A DNA stretch of 64,000 bases from Dactylonectria macrodidyma (taxonomy: Eukaryota; Ascomycota; Sordariomycetes; Hypocreales; Nectriaceae): positions 868,001 to 932,000 of the forward strand of contig JAGMUV010000026.1 of assembly GCA_020744425.1 (NCBI GenBank), given 5' to 3'. Position 1 is the stretch's first letter; each line of letters begins with the position of its first letter. Positions 42,333-52,682 of the stretch are shown here, piece by piece. A program made the position numbers and the translations under genes. The notes beneath the pieces were generated by a model. That model was not told the origin of the DNA. It was given only the letters and a program-made list of their open reading frames with translations, and made no database searches.

Positions 42333-44803
42333 ATGGATGTAACTCTCGATCCCGCCCTACCCTCACCACCTACCGAAATTACTGCTCAAAAGCTAGCTAC
42401 AGCCGTTCCCGAACGTACAGAAGAAGACGAACGACGACTTTTTCGACTTTATCAAGGCTGGACCTTTTCAGAGAGAGACGGCCAAGTGCGCCAATGGGTC
42501 TATCAGTTCGGCTACGACATCCAGGAGACCCAGAAGAAGGAACGGCGATGGGTGTGTTGCCTTTGTATCAAGCAGAAGAACCCAAGGCCAAAGAGCTATT
42601 CCGTCAAGGGCTTGCAGAACGCCGAGATTCACTTGTACGAGGATCACAACGGCATTGTGGATCCCACAGGCAAAAAGCAAAGGCCAGCAAAAGCAGCTGA
42701 GAAAGCACCCCAGTCCATTGCCACGATCCTACAGCTTAACCCCAAAGAGCCAAAGGAACAGTCTTTTATCAACATGCTGATCAAACGTTTTAATAAGTCT
42801 GTCTTCCAGCAGAAACTCGTCAACTGGATCGTCAATTCTAACCAGTCCTTCTCAACTGCCAACGATAAAGACCTTCGCGATATTTTCAACTATCTCAACC
42901 CCTCCGTCGAAATTACCCAAGCTAACATCACCCATACGACCGTACGTGCAATTGCGGAACGAGAGTTTAACAACAACAAGGGGAGGGTCAAGGAGGTGCT
43001 GCGAAAGAGCCCAGGACAGATTCATATCCAGTACGACGGCTGGAAATCCGGTAACCGCCATGCCTTATATGGCATCACGTGTGTGTTCCGGGATTCCAAC
43101 AACCGGCCACAAAAGTGTGTTCTTGGCCTGCCTGAGCTTACAGAGCGGCACTCAGGCAAGAACATCGCAGGGCAAATTATCGAGATTATCCGGGAGTTTG
43201 AGATTGAAAATAAGCTCGGGTATTTCACACTGGATAATGCCGGTAACAATAAAACCTCAATGGAAGAGCTTGGTATGGAATTCGGGTTTGACTGGGAGAA
43301 GCGATGGGTTCGCTGCATTGGCCATGTTGTCAATATAGTAGTGAAACATATGCTATTTGGCCAAAGCCCCGATGCTTTCGAAAAAGAGGTCTTTGAAGGC
43401 GCTTATACAGCGGCCAAGGAGCATGAAGTCTGGAGGAAGCGAGGGTCTGTTGGTAAATGGCACAACTTCGCCGTTGTAAGTGGCTGAGCCTTTGATTCTA
43501 ATTCTTTTTACTTACTAAGTTGTAGGAAGTGAACAGATCGGATATATGGACCGACATGCTCAAGAAGGTCCAGGCTGTTGAATGTCAACTTTCCGACGAC
43601 CCTCAGCTTAAGGGTCATACTCCAGTTGGTGTTGTGATTGACAATGCTACTCGATGGCTTTCTCAACTCTCGATGATCGAGCGTGCCCTTGTTTTGCGAC
43701 CATTCTGCGATTCCTTTGTCCAGAGAGCGTCAAGCGAGTGGAACAAAAGCAATTTGACGAAGACTGGCAACATCAAAAAGGGCTCGAAGAAGCCATTCTT
43801 TCTCCAGAATGAAAATTGCATTACTGATGACGATTGGCACGTGCTCGAGGCACTCCACGATATCCTGCTTGACTTCCAGTTGGTGGTTAAAGCCCTTGAG
43901 GGTGATGGACAGGGAAAACACCAGGAGAAGGTCGAGGATAACGAAGTCGAACCCCCATTGTCAGGTAAGTCTTGGATTTCTCGAGGCAGCTATTATTATT
44001 ATTGTTATGGTTAACTCCTCCAAGGAACAAGCTGGGACCTTATCCATGCGTATGAATTTCTTCTCGAGAGTCTTGAGTCTGCCAAAAGAACAGTTGCCAA
44101 TCTCCCAGATGGCCACCACCTCGCAGTCAATATCAACCTTGGTTGGCTCAAGTTGAACGAATACTACGAGCATTTGAACGATAGCCCCCTCATCTATGGC
44201 GCCGCAGCTCTCCACCCTGCTTACCGGTGGGCGTTGTTTGATGATCTGTGGGGGGACGATGAGGAAAGACGAATGTGGATTGCAAAGGCAAAAGAGATAG
44301 TCCAGGATCTTTGGGAGAGCGAGTACAAGGATCTTCAGCTTGATGATTCAGAGATCAATTTGCCTGCAAATAAGCGGCTAAAGACCTCGAGGAACAGATT
44401 CACGGCATGGCGCACCCAGAAGAGGGGACTGGCAACTGGTGGGCTTTCTGTTAATGAGTCGCCCGCTCCATCATCCGGGTCTTCAATCACCAGCCAGGAT
44501 CTTGATGAGTACGAGCAGTGGCAACGCGATATCGATGATTCTGATGCCCTTGTCACGGATCCTTACGATTACTGGCACACAAGGCGGCTTAAATACCCTA
44601 GGTTGTCTAGGATGGCCTTGGATCTGCTTACTGCGCCGCCTATGTCAGCCGAGTGCGAGAGGCTATTCTCAACTACTGGCCGTATGGTCACAAAGAACCG
44701 TAATAGGCTAGATGCTAGTACGATTGGACTTTGTCAGACGTTACGTAGTTGGTTGCGTGCTGGCTTGATTAGTTCGTTAGATAGAATTCTGATGGAGCAA
44801 TGA
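42333..44803 (+). CDS. hAT transposase, apparently intact
   Basis: Three exons, 42333-43475, 43526-43964 and 44025-44803, give 786 aa. N-terminal BED-like zinc finger (WVCCLCIKQKNPRP ... AEIHLYEDHNG), then the RNase-H-like catalytic core: IQYDGWKSGNRHALYGITCVF holds the first Asp, GYFTLDNAGNNKTS the second, and RCIGHVVNIVV the conserved Cys-His. The C-terminal dimerisation region is YPRLSRMALDLLTAPPMSAECERLFSTTG (shown in part) with the catalytic Glu. No stop or frameshift is visible. With matching termini and target duplication the element could still be autonomous, although a Fot insertion lies between its left end and the gene and may remove its promoter. Confidence 0.92.
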
Positions 44804-44996
44804 GAAAAATGTTTCCTTTGTCCGAGGTAATGTATGTAATCAGATTACGATTGCGTGGATTCATTTCCACAAATATGGAAATGGATCCATATGGATCCAT
44901 ATCCACCCATTCCACCTGGCGATTATTAGTCAGCATCCATATCCACGCCATATTTCCGAATGTGTCGTGGAGTGTCATGGATTTCAACCCTGGTCG

Positions 44997-45177
44997 TGTG
45001 ACGGGACAAGAGCACGAACGAGGTCGGGTGCGACTTGGGTAAAGTGATTGTTTACAAGGAGAGAAAGAGATTCCTAAGGAAAGCTCTGACTTAAAGCTAT
45101 TTACACAATATTCATAAAGTAAGACTATTCATAAAGTATGAAAGTCACATGATCGTTCCCTCACACGTTCCCTCACA
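44997..45177 (+). mobile_element. Solo LTR, copy 3, first bases displaced by the hAT
   Basis: Matches 4997-5165 with a few changes. At its 3' edge the last 12 bp (CGTTCCCTCACA) are tandemly doubled (45166-45177). The original TGTG start also remains at 40107-40110 as part of the hAT duplication. Its own target duplication CGTCG is found at 40102-40106 and 45178-45182, on either side of the whole nested block, placing the insertion in the pogo transposase gene. Confidence 0.92.
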
Positions 45178-46377
45178 CGTCGCTGCCCTCTTGAGACAAC
45201 AAGGCCGGGAAAGGCCTATCGGTGTACACTGGATATCCAGGTTCATGAAACTACATCCAGCTATCAAGACCAAGATAGGGAAACGCCAGGAGGCCTCAAG
45301 ATTCAATTCTTTTACCCCAATGGCTGTCAATTGGTACTTCGATATCCGCGAGACGGAGTACGGTTGGAACAAGCCTGAGAACACAGTTAATGTCGACGAG
45401 GGCGGTATCATGGCTGGATTTGGTGAGTAGTTATCGTTTTTGATCATAAATCTCACTAATCCATTCCGAATCTAGGCTTGGATTCCTTGGTTATTGGCAG
45501 TAGCGATCCCAAGAGGAAGGCCTTCCTCAAAGGCTCTCAGTCCCGCGCTTGGACTAGCTTTATCGAAGCCGTGACTGCAGATGGCCGTCTTCTGAAACCC
45601 GGGATTATTTTCAAGGGCAAAAAACTTCAGCAGCAGTGGTTTATCGATGAGTTCAAGATGATAGCTGGCTGGTATTATATCACGTCCGACAACGGCTGGA
45701 CCGACAACCACATCGCAGTTGGGTGGCTCAAAGAGGTCTATCTACCTCAAACCCAGCCGGCAGATGAGTCTGATGCCAGACTCATAATATTAGACGGCCA
45801 TGGAAGCCATGTATCTGTACATATCTAACTGTTCTGAGTCATGAACCTCACTGATTCAAACATAAGGATGAATGGATGACCACCTGCTTCTTGAACAACG
45901 TATATTGTTGTTACCTGCCGGCTCATTGCTCTCATGGCCTACAACCGCTGGACAATGGCGTTTTCAATGCCTCCAAGGCTGCATATCGCAAAGAACTCCA
46001 AAAACTGGCAAGTCTGACTGATTCTGCACCGGTGGATAAGGTCAACTTCATCAAGGCATAGGTATGCCAAAGCCAGGGAAGTGGGTATGACGAAGAAAAA
46101 TATCCTCTCAGGCTGGAGAGTGACTGGAAATTGGCCAATCTCACGACGGAAAGCCCTCATACATCCCGAGATTCAACCAGACAAGAAGGAAACTACTCCT
46201 GAATCAGAGGGTTTCAGAGACGGGCAACGCGACTCTGATAATACGCCAAAAACCAGCCGTCATATCAGAGATCTGGGAAAAAACAAGAGCCGCTCAACCA
46301 GAAGACGGTATTCTGTGATATCGAAAGGGTTTGAAGTCCAGGAGTCAAAGATAGCCTCCCTGAGCGCAAGAACCACC

Positions 46378-47666
46378 CAGTGATCCTATTGGATTGGAGG
46401 CAATTTGGATTGGACTGGAGTGGACAGAAAATGGCTGGATTGGATTTCATACCGGTATTCCCCAAAATTTGGATTGGATTGGATTGATTGGCAACAGGCT
46501 CCTGAAGCTCCAATGGTCTAACCTGATATGGCCGGATCTAAGCCTAATTTGGTAGTCGTGACGTAGCCTCTCGTTGGACACAACCACAAGAACGCGCACC
46601 TTCTCTCTACCACCCCTCACGCGCATTGAGAGGCGGAGCAACAATATGGAGGAAACCGCGTCGCTCGCTTCTATAGCGGTCCTTTTACTCTGGCAGACGT
46701 GTCGAAATAGTCTGCTTACCAGCTATACCATGGCCACTATCTCCAGCTATTTCGGCGCTACTAGCGCTCGGCGTCTAGATTCTGATCGACTTATTCTTGC
46801 TCCCGCATATATTAGTCCTCGCCTAAACGACCCGGTAGGAATCCTGAGCGAACCTGACGAATTCGCGCTGAATGGGAAGTAGTATGTTCGCTACTGTGTC
46901 GCAGCTCGAATAAGAAGCTCCTTAAACTCGTTAAATCGGTGTTTGAATAGAACAGTGGATATGCTGTTACAGCGGATAATTAACGGCCATGACTCCCATG
47001 AGCAGTTGTTCTTTATAGATCTATACTTACCAGTCTCCCTATCGATTTGGTATTTAAATTCAAGGTGATCTAAGGCAGTATAGTTACCCTTGCCGGAAAT
47101 TAGAACCGGGAAGGGGAAGCAGACGGCGGTGGAGATGGTAGTACGGAGTCAAGTATATTGGAGAACAACACTGCTGATGAGCATAATGGCTCATTGTTTA
47201 GTTAGCATCATGGGATTTTGTGTCGCAATCTCTGATGGATCTGGATCGTAGGGATACAAGGTCTTGATTTATTCTATCTAACGACTGAAAAGAGGTCGGT
47301 TTCTTATACATAAGATCCGTACGGCCGCCAGGGCCGCTGTGCTGCTTTTTGGGAGACATAGCTGATACCAATCTCTGACTGGAAGTTCGGACCTCCGGGC
47401 AGCGTGTCTGGAGGGCCAGTCTGACTAGCTGGAAGACCTTCTTTCCGGTTTGATCGATTGTACGTAGTTTCGGTCGGTTGGATGTGACATCTTGTTCTGC
47501 ATTATCTATCGTCGAGGCATATTCAGCGGCTTACTAATCGTCCCAAAAGGGTAAAAATATGATCTGGATCTGTTCTGGATATCCAGGAGGCAGTATGCCT
47601 TCACCTCTGGACTGGATTGGAGCGACCCCTCGGATCCAGCTCCAATCCAATCCAATAAGATCACTG
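46378..47666. mobile_element. Second hAT-like element inside pogo A (1289 bp)
   Basis: Termini CAGTGATCCTATTGGATTGG (left) and CCAATCCAATAAGATCACTG (right, the reverse of the left with one change). A perfect 8-bp duplication GAACCACC lies at 46370-46377 and 47667-47674. GGATTGGA words recur at both ends. No transposase is recognised inside. A frame from ATG 46646 (MEETASLASIAVLLLWQTCR, 78 codons) may be a captured or decayed piece. Confidence 0.92.
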
Positions 47667-48429
47667 GAACCACCAGTCTGGAGGAGGAAGTCGGCCGTTT
47701 AAGTAGAGGCAAGAGGAGAAAGGCCATACCCAATCCCAACAAGAAGTTCATGACAGTAGCCGAGGCTCTAGTGGCTGCTGGAACTATTCCCGAGCCAAAC
47801 CAGGCAACTGAAGAGGCAGGGGCTGTTGAGGATGTGATCGAGGTGGGAGGGATGCAAGAGGATGAAAGTTCAAATTCGGAGGCGGAAGAGTTACCCGTCG
47901 TACGCACCCGCACTGGGCGTGAAGTTAAAAGACCGAGAAAATATTAAATTTTATTCAATCCTAAACTCAATTTCGTTAAAAATTGTATTTTTATTATTTT
48001 TGGTGACTTTTTCCCATGAGGTTGAAAAAGTGCAATTTGTATGGGGAATTTTTATTTTTGCTGTACGGTAGGTGGGTCTTAGCCGCAGGTGGGTAATGCA
48101 TGGGTAGTTACTGACCTCGCTACACGCGACTTCCAGGCCGGTATTAGTTATGTTGCTGTCTCACGGGTTACCTCGCTGCAAGGCTTACTCCTTGAGGCGC
48201 CTTTCGATCGCCAGAGCCTCTATAACCACACGCCCACGGAAGGTTTATACGCCTGCGTTTCCTACGTACTGCGTTCACGGCTAACTATACGGCAGGGATG
48301 AAGATGCGCCTCGCTGACCAACCACGCCGTCAGACTCAACAGCTGATCGATCCACCATATCCACCACGCTACCTTGACTAAACGACGTCTTCCTATAAGC
48401 TACAGGGAAAGAGGAGGTTTGATGTACGG

Positions 48430-48591
48430 TGTCACGATGCCAACGTAGGGGGTCTAGGAGAAGAGACGTTGTTGCGCGAAGGAGGGAAGAGACTAGCTAG
48501 GGGAGGCGAGATGAAGCTATATACACGGAGGCGGAGGCTAGTCGACCCGTAGTTGCCAGGGTTGCACATTGGGCCACTTGGTGTCGTAACA
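48430..48591 (+). mobile_element. Solo LTR of a different family (162 bp)
   Basis: Begins TGTCACGATGCCAACGTAGG and ends CTTGGTGTCGTAACA, so TG...CA with inverted tips. Flanks TACGG and TGCGG are a probable 5-bp duplication with one change. Comparison with the intact tail at 7160-7180 shows that exactly this block is extra. Confidence 0.8.
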
Positions 48592-48755
48592 TGCGGTATA
48601 TAGTTAGATTGGGCCTGTTAGGAAGCGGTAGAGGGACCCCTGACTATCAGTCAACCCCCTTACTGCAGGTTTGGAGCGGTTTTAACAGCTGGTTGCCCGC
48701 CGCAGGCGAAAGGGGGGTTCTGGGGGTCCCCCCTAGGAAAGTTGAATTGCCAGTA

Positions 48756-49184
48756 ACGTATGTGATAAACTTATGTCACATACAAGTATGTGTCCCATTT
48801 CCATTTTCCACCTTAAAGGCGATTTTTTAAAAAGCTTTTAAAATTTCAAATTAAGCTTAAAATAGCTAATACTTTTAAAATAAGCTTTTTAGCTAGAAAT
48901 ATATATAGAAAATACTTCCTGAAATTTCTAACCTTTAGCAACATAGGTAAATAGGAAAAGTGGATACTGAAAGTACCGACTTTTCCTATCTATTGAGGTT
49001 CCAGTTATACAGAATTTTCAAAAATTATTTTCTATATATAATTTATTCTAATTAGCTTAATAACTAACTTATAGCTATTTTAAAGCTTAATTTGAAATTT
49101 AAAGGCTTTTTAAAAATTCGCCTTTAAGGTGGAAAATGGAAATGGGACACATACTTATATGTGACAGAATCTTATCACGTACGT
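48756..49184. mobile_element. Palindromic pogo/mariner-type MITE (429 bp)
   Basis: Outer ends ACGTATGTGATAAACTTATG and, reversed, ACGTACGTGATAAGATTCTG, with TA duplications (48754-48755, 49185-49186). The two arms are nearly complementary for about 180 bp, AT-rich inside, so the element can fold into one long hairpin. The insertion is proved by the uninterrupted Helitron tail at 7330-7340. The first 40 bp resemble the Fot element at 40367. Confidence 0.93.
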
Positions 49185-49443
49185 TATACGGGATGTACCG
49201 TTCGGGTTGGATATTCAGCCGTTAAGTCCCTTGCATTCGCAACTTATAGGTGTTCGAAGTATTTTAAATCTACTACTACCGGTACTAAGTAGTAGGGAGA
49301 GTCGCAGTGAGACACGATCACGCAGAGGCAAGGAAGAATAACGGTGAAATTTTTAAGCATGGCTTATTCAACGTAACCCTGTCTCATATTATCGTCTCTG
49401 TATAAGCAATTGCTTGCTGAGTAGAAATCAGCTCTGCTCGTCC

Positions 49444-51264
49444 CTAAGAGCAGTCTGACAATATATTAGTGCCATCTGCCGCCACGAGTGCTACCGGTGT
49501 CTCAGCGTTGGTATTGTTCGGGTTCATGTTGACTTTACCAGCCTCCAAGAGCAGCCTAACCACAGATTCGTGCCCTCGACTTGCGGCTTGTGTTAGTGGT
49601 GTCCGTCCGTCGTTATCTGTCGAATCGATATCAGCTTTACCTGTATCCAAGAGCAGTTTGACTATTGATTCATGCCCAACGGTCGCAGCAAATAATGGTG
49701 GTGTTCCCCCGGCATAATTTTTCGAGTTAATATCAGCTGTGCCCCTCTCCAAGAGCAACCTGACCATGCGTTCGCGCCGTTTATACACCGCCCATAATAA
49801 CGGTGTAGTTCCCCAAGCATTCTTGGAGTTAATATCGACATGGCTTGTCCCCAAGAGTAGTCTGACGACAGATTCGTGCCCGCGTTCTGCAGCTCGTGAC
49901 AGTGGGGTCTCCCCTCGGATATTCTTCGAGTCAATACTGGCTTTGCCTGTCTTGAAGAGCAGTCTGACCACGGAGTCAAACCCGTGTGCTGCAGCCGACG
50001 ACAGAGGGCTACACCCGTCATTGTCTCTCGAGTCGATATCGGCTTTACCTGTCTCCAAAAGTAGTCGGACCGCAGATTCGCACCCATTAGCCGCAGCGAA
50101 AGACAGCGGCGTCCGCCCCCTATCATCTTTCGAGTCGATGTCAGCCTTGCCCGTCTCCAAGAGCAGCCTGACCAGGCATACATGCCCAAAGGATGCGGCG
50201 ACGGAAAGCGGTGTCCGGCCGTCGTTGTCTCTTGTGTCGACGTCAGCTTTGCTTATCTCCAAGAGCAGCCTGACAACGGATTCGTGCCCCTCCCCAGCAG
50301 CAAATAGTAGCGGCGTCACCCCGGCATAATTCTTGGAGTTAACATCCACTTGACCTGTCTCCAAGAGCAGTCTGGCCACGGATTGGTGTCCATTGCCTGC
50401 AGCAAAAAATAGCGGCGTTCCCCCATCATTGTCCCGCGAGTCGATGTCAACCCCACCTGTCTCCAAGAGCAGCCTGACTGCAGATCCACGCCCTTTGGCC
50501 GCGGCGAATAGCAGTGGTGTCCGCCCGTCGTTGTCTCTCGCGTCGGCGTCGGCTTTGCCTGTCTCCAAGAGCAATCTGACCACGGATTCATGCCCGGAGG
50601 ATGCAGCAAACGATAGCGGCGTCCGCCCGTCGTTGTCTCTCGTGTCGAGGTCCGCTTTGCTTGTCTCCAAGAGCAGCCTGACAATGGATTCGTGGCCATT
50701 CCCCGCAGCGAATGATAGCGGCGTCGCCCCGGAATTATCCTTTGAGTTGATATCGGCCCTGCCAGTCTCCAAGAGCAGTCTAGCCACAGATCTGTGCCCG
50801 AAAGACGCAGCATGTGACAGCGGCGTCTCCCCTGAATCATCCTTCGAGTCGATGTCAGCTTTGCCTGTCTCCAAGAGCACTCTGACCACGCATTCGTGTC
50901 CGCCCTTCGCAGCCCGCGACAATGGGGTCAGCCCGTCATCATCCTTGCAGTCGATTTCAACTTCGACTATCTCCAGGAGCAGCGAGACGATCGCTTCATG
51001 CCCGCGTTCCGCGGCTACCGCCAATGACTTGCTAAGCGCGGCGCCTCCCGCAGCTATTGCCTTCCTGGCTGTCCGAATTTCACCACACGAGGCAGCCCAG
51101 ACGAGGGCAGACCCTTCTGATCGTCGATCATTGTACCAATAGAGGAACGAGTCGAGTATGGCAAAAAGCCTGCAATTCGATTGCAGGAAAGCGTTAATCG
51201 ACTTTTCACACTCCAGGAACTCCGCGACGCGATAAATTAGCTCATCTGGCAGCTGAAGAACCAT
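49444..51264 (-). CDS. F-box / ankyrin-repeat protein
   Basis: One exon from ATG 51264 (MVLQLPDELIYRVAEFLECE) to 49444, 606 aa. An in-frame upstream TTG frame exists but no ATG. An F-box-like helix bundle (LPDELIYRVAEFL) occupies the first 50 residues. Then come about 15 ankyrin units of 34 residues with the pattern D-x-x-G-x-TPL-x-x-AA-x-x-GH-x-x-VVRLLLETGKADIDSKD. Units are unusually alike in protein and DNA. Possible role: adaptor of a ubiquitin ligase, or a recognition protein whose repeats change by recombination. The last unit (AETPVALVAADG) is degenerate, as expected of a cap. Confidence 0.9.
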   Translation of the reverse strand: MVLQLPDELIYRVAEFLECEKSINAFLQSNCRLFAILDSFLYWYNDRRSEGSALVWAASCGEIRTARKAIAAGGAALSKSLAVAAERGHEAIVSLLLEIVEVEIDCKDDDGLTPLSRAAKGGHECVVRVLLETGKADIDSKDDSGETPLSHAASFGHRSVARLLLETGRADINSKDNSGATPLSFAAGNGHESIVRLLLETSKADLDTRDNDGRTPLSFAASSGHESVVRLLLETGKADADARDNDGRTPLLFAAAKGRGSAVRLLLETGGVDIDSRDNDGGTPLFFAAGNGHQSVARLLLETGQVDVNSKNYAGVTPLLFAAGEGHESVVRLLLEISKADVDTRDNDGRTPLSVAASFGHVCLVRLLLETGKADIDSKDDRGRTPLSFAAANGCESAVRLLLETGKADIDSRDNDGCSPLSSAAAHGFDSVVRLLFKTGKASIDSKNIRGETPLSRAAERGHESVVRLLLGTSHVDINSKNAWGTTPLLWAVYKRRERMVRLLLERGTADINSKNYAGGTPPLFAATVGHESIVKLLLDTGKADIDSTDNDGRTPLTQAASRGHESVVRLLLEAGKVNMNPNNTNAETPVALVAADGTNILSDCS

Positions 51265-52467
51265 CTCTGTTGTCTCTGGATGTAAATCGCGCTTCTGGTT
51301 AGGTTGTAAGTGGCGGCTGGGCGTATGCTGCGTATTTATTCCCAAGGGAAGAATCAGTTTCTCAGCGAGCCATAGCGGGGTTTTGGAAGTCAGTCAGGCA
51401 CGGCTTGGTCGGGAGATTTACCAATCCGTGTCACGAGCTCTGATTCTGTGAGGCATCTGATTGGGTGTGTGTGTGTTCTTGATTGCGTCAGATCCCCGCT
51501 CTGAGTCCCTGTACATCCTGTTGGATCCTGATGGGTCCGATCCGATACGGTCAATTCGATCAGGCTGATAGGGATCAATAGAGGGTGGAGCCCAACGATC
51601 ATGATTGTATTGATCTTGGATGCCTCCGGTTCCCTCTTTTCCTGTGAGGGGTTTTTAGGTCAATCTCACACCTAAGATCAGGATATTGATATATCAGAGG
51701 ATTGTGTCTATCCGGGCCTTAGTCCACCACCCGGGGCCCAGATAAGAACGAACCCCTGATACATCAACATCCTGTCTTAGTCATAGGGGTGTGAGATTGG
51801 GGCGCCATCTAGGCGCACAGGTCCGTACAGTCACAGACCGGGGGCCCGTACATTTAGTCAGCAACACCCACTGTAATATTTCTGCTTCACCACTGACCGC
51901 CTGTAACCCCTTCCTACCTACCTAAAAAAAACACCTACCTACCTACCTGTAACCCCTCCATCACAACTATCAACGGCTGCTTTTGTATTTAAACGGGCAA
52001 CATTTTGCACCTCTTCTGTGGCCTTTTATATGACACTTGCTACATGTAGGTGGTCTCTTTGCCCCTAAAGGCTCGTCTTGAAGCGTGTCTTGAGGCTCGC
52101 CTTGACTGGATTTATGTTGATATAGCTCGTGATTGTGTTGAGAAAGTCGGGCTTCAGTCCGGTGTTTCAGAAGCCAATCTTCGCTCCATTCTTCCTTTGC
52201 TAGTATTGAAAATTGGCAGCCAGAACGGAACTGATTGTATGAGTATGTAACTGTAGGTAGACCAGACTTGCCAATAGTCGACCTTCGTGTGATAAATATA
52301 AACCTCTAGTTGCCGCCCATATACTAATATCTATAAATAAATCTTCTTGCGATACGTACTACCGCTGAGGAGAAAGACTATCATGAGGGAAAGAAGCTGG
52401 ATTGGAATCCATTTTGTTGATTGCAAGTGATGATAGTTGAGATGGAAGGGTTACAGAGGTAGTAGTA
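51265..52467. other. Repeat-bearing intergenic region
   Basis: Contains the promoter of the ankyrin gene, a dispersed repeat and inverted repeat (51525-51800), a TACC-rich simple repeat around 51916-51950, and no convincing gene. The 66-codon frame at 52050-52250 shows no motif. Confidence 0.45.
51655..51800. repeat. Imperfect inverted repeat, about 45-bp arms
   Basis: The left arm, with CAATCTCACACCTAAGATCA then GATATTGATATATCAGAGG, is complementary to the right arm, with CCCCTGATACATCAACATCC then GGGGTGTGAGATTGG. The loop is GC-rich (CCACCCGGGGCCCAG). The left arm resembles 2060-2095. It may be a MITE or an LTR end, since GGGGCGCCATCT after the right arm resembles a primer-binding site. 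Confidence 0.5.
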
Positions 52468-52682
52468 CCGTAGAAACTCAGTTATCTCGCCCAAGTAGCG
52501 TGAGACTAAAAGACTTGGCGCCCCACTGTAATGCAGATCTATTCCTCATACAATTAGTGTGAGGGCTAGAACTGAGGGGTAGGATATCAAAAAGTTGTGC
52601 GGTCTCCATTGGGATAATTCCCACACTTTGTGTTTCCTGACATTCTTCCTCAATTGAAGCTCAAATTAAGCCGTTTTTTCGC

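Larger units (their letters stand above)
40111..44992 (+). mobile_element. hAT element nested in the LTR, carrying a Fot element
   Basis: Ends are CAGGGTTGAAATCCATGCCA on the left and TGTCATGGATTTCAACCCTG on the right. They are flanked by a perfect 8-bp duplication GTCGTGTG (40103-40110 and 44993-45000). Subterminal regions repeat ATGGATCCATAT and CCATATCCA words. The insertion point is within the first four bases of the solo LTR. Without the inner Fot element it is about 3.0 kb with one transposase gene. Confidence 0.93.
39758..47947 (+). pseudogene. Pogo A transposase, in four pieces
   Basis: Piece 1, 39758-40106: MPRTSYTEDGVIEAILDVTD with the psq-type helix-turn-helix (QDQAAQKHGIPQTTFSRRL), cut by the LTR. 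Piece 2, 45178-45819: WISRFMKLHPAIKTKIGKRQ, first catalytic Asp in TVNVDEGG, a short intron near 45427-45475, and second Asp in LIILDGHGSH. Piece 3, about 45868-46377: HCSHGLQPLDNGVF with the third Asp, but a small insertion creates a stop at about 46059-46061 compared with copy B. Piece 4, 47667-47947: coiled coil and basic C-terminus. Splitting plus the stop make it inactive. Copy B at 37.7 kb supports the reading. Confidence 0.8.
39530..48104 (+). mobile_element. Pogo-family element A, host of nested insertions
   Basis: Terminal inverted repeats start CCATGCATTACCCACCTGCG at 39530 and, reversed, CCCATGCATTACCCACCTGC at 48104. The match continues through GCTAAGACCCACCTACCGTA to an AT-rich CCCCATACAAA. 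TA lies on both sides (39528-39529 and 48105-48106); the left end lacks one C. The 8.6-kb span shrinks to about 2.2 kb when inner insertions are removed. The right flank is helicase coding sequence (48107 on), while the left flank is not, so one side was rearranged. Confidence 0.85.
48107..49265 (+). mobile_element. Helitron fragment 2 (helicase 3' end plus tail)
   Basis: 48107-48300 repeats the last 65 codons of the helicase (TDLATRDFQAGISYVAVSRV ... YVLRSRLTIRQG) with about 5% change. The tail repeats 7046-7372 but carries a solo LTR (48430-48591) and a MITE (48756-49184). Homology with the first copy ends after GAAGTATTTTA at about 49265. It begins exactly at the TA used by pogo A. Confidence 0.85.

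Noticed and set aside
49739..51142. Several 170-250 codon frames across the ankyrin locus
   Set aside because: All are frame or strand shadows of the repeated ankyrin units.
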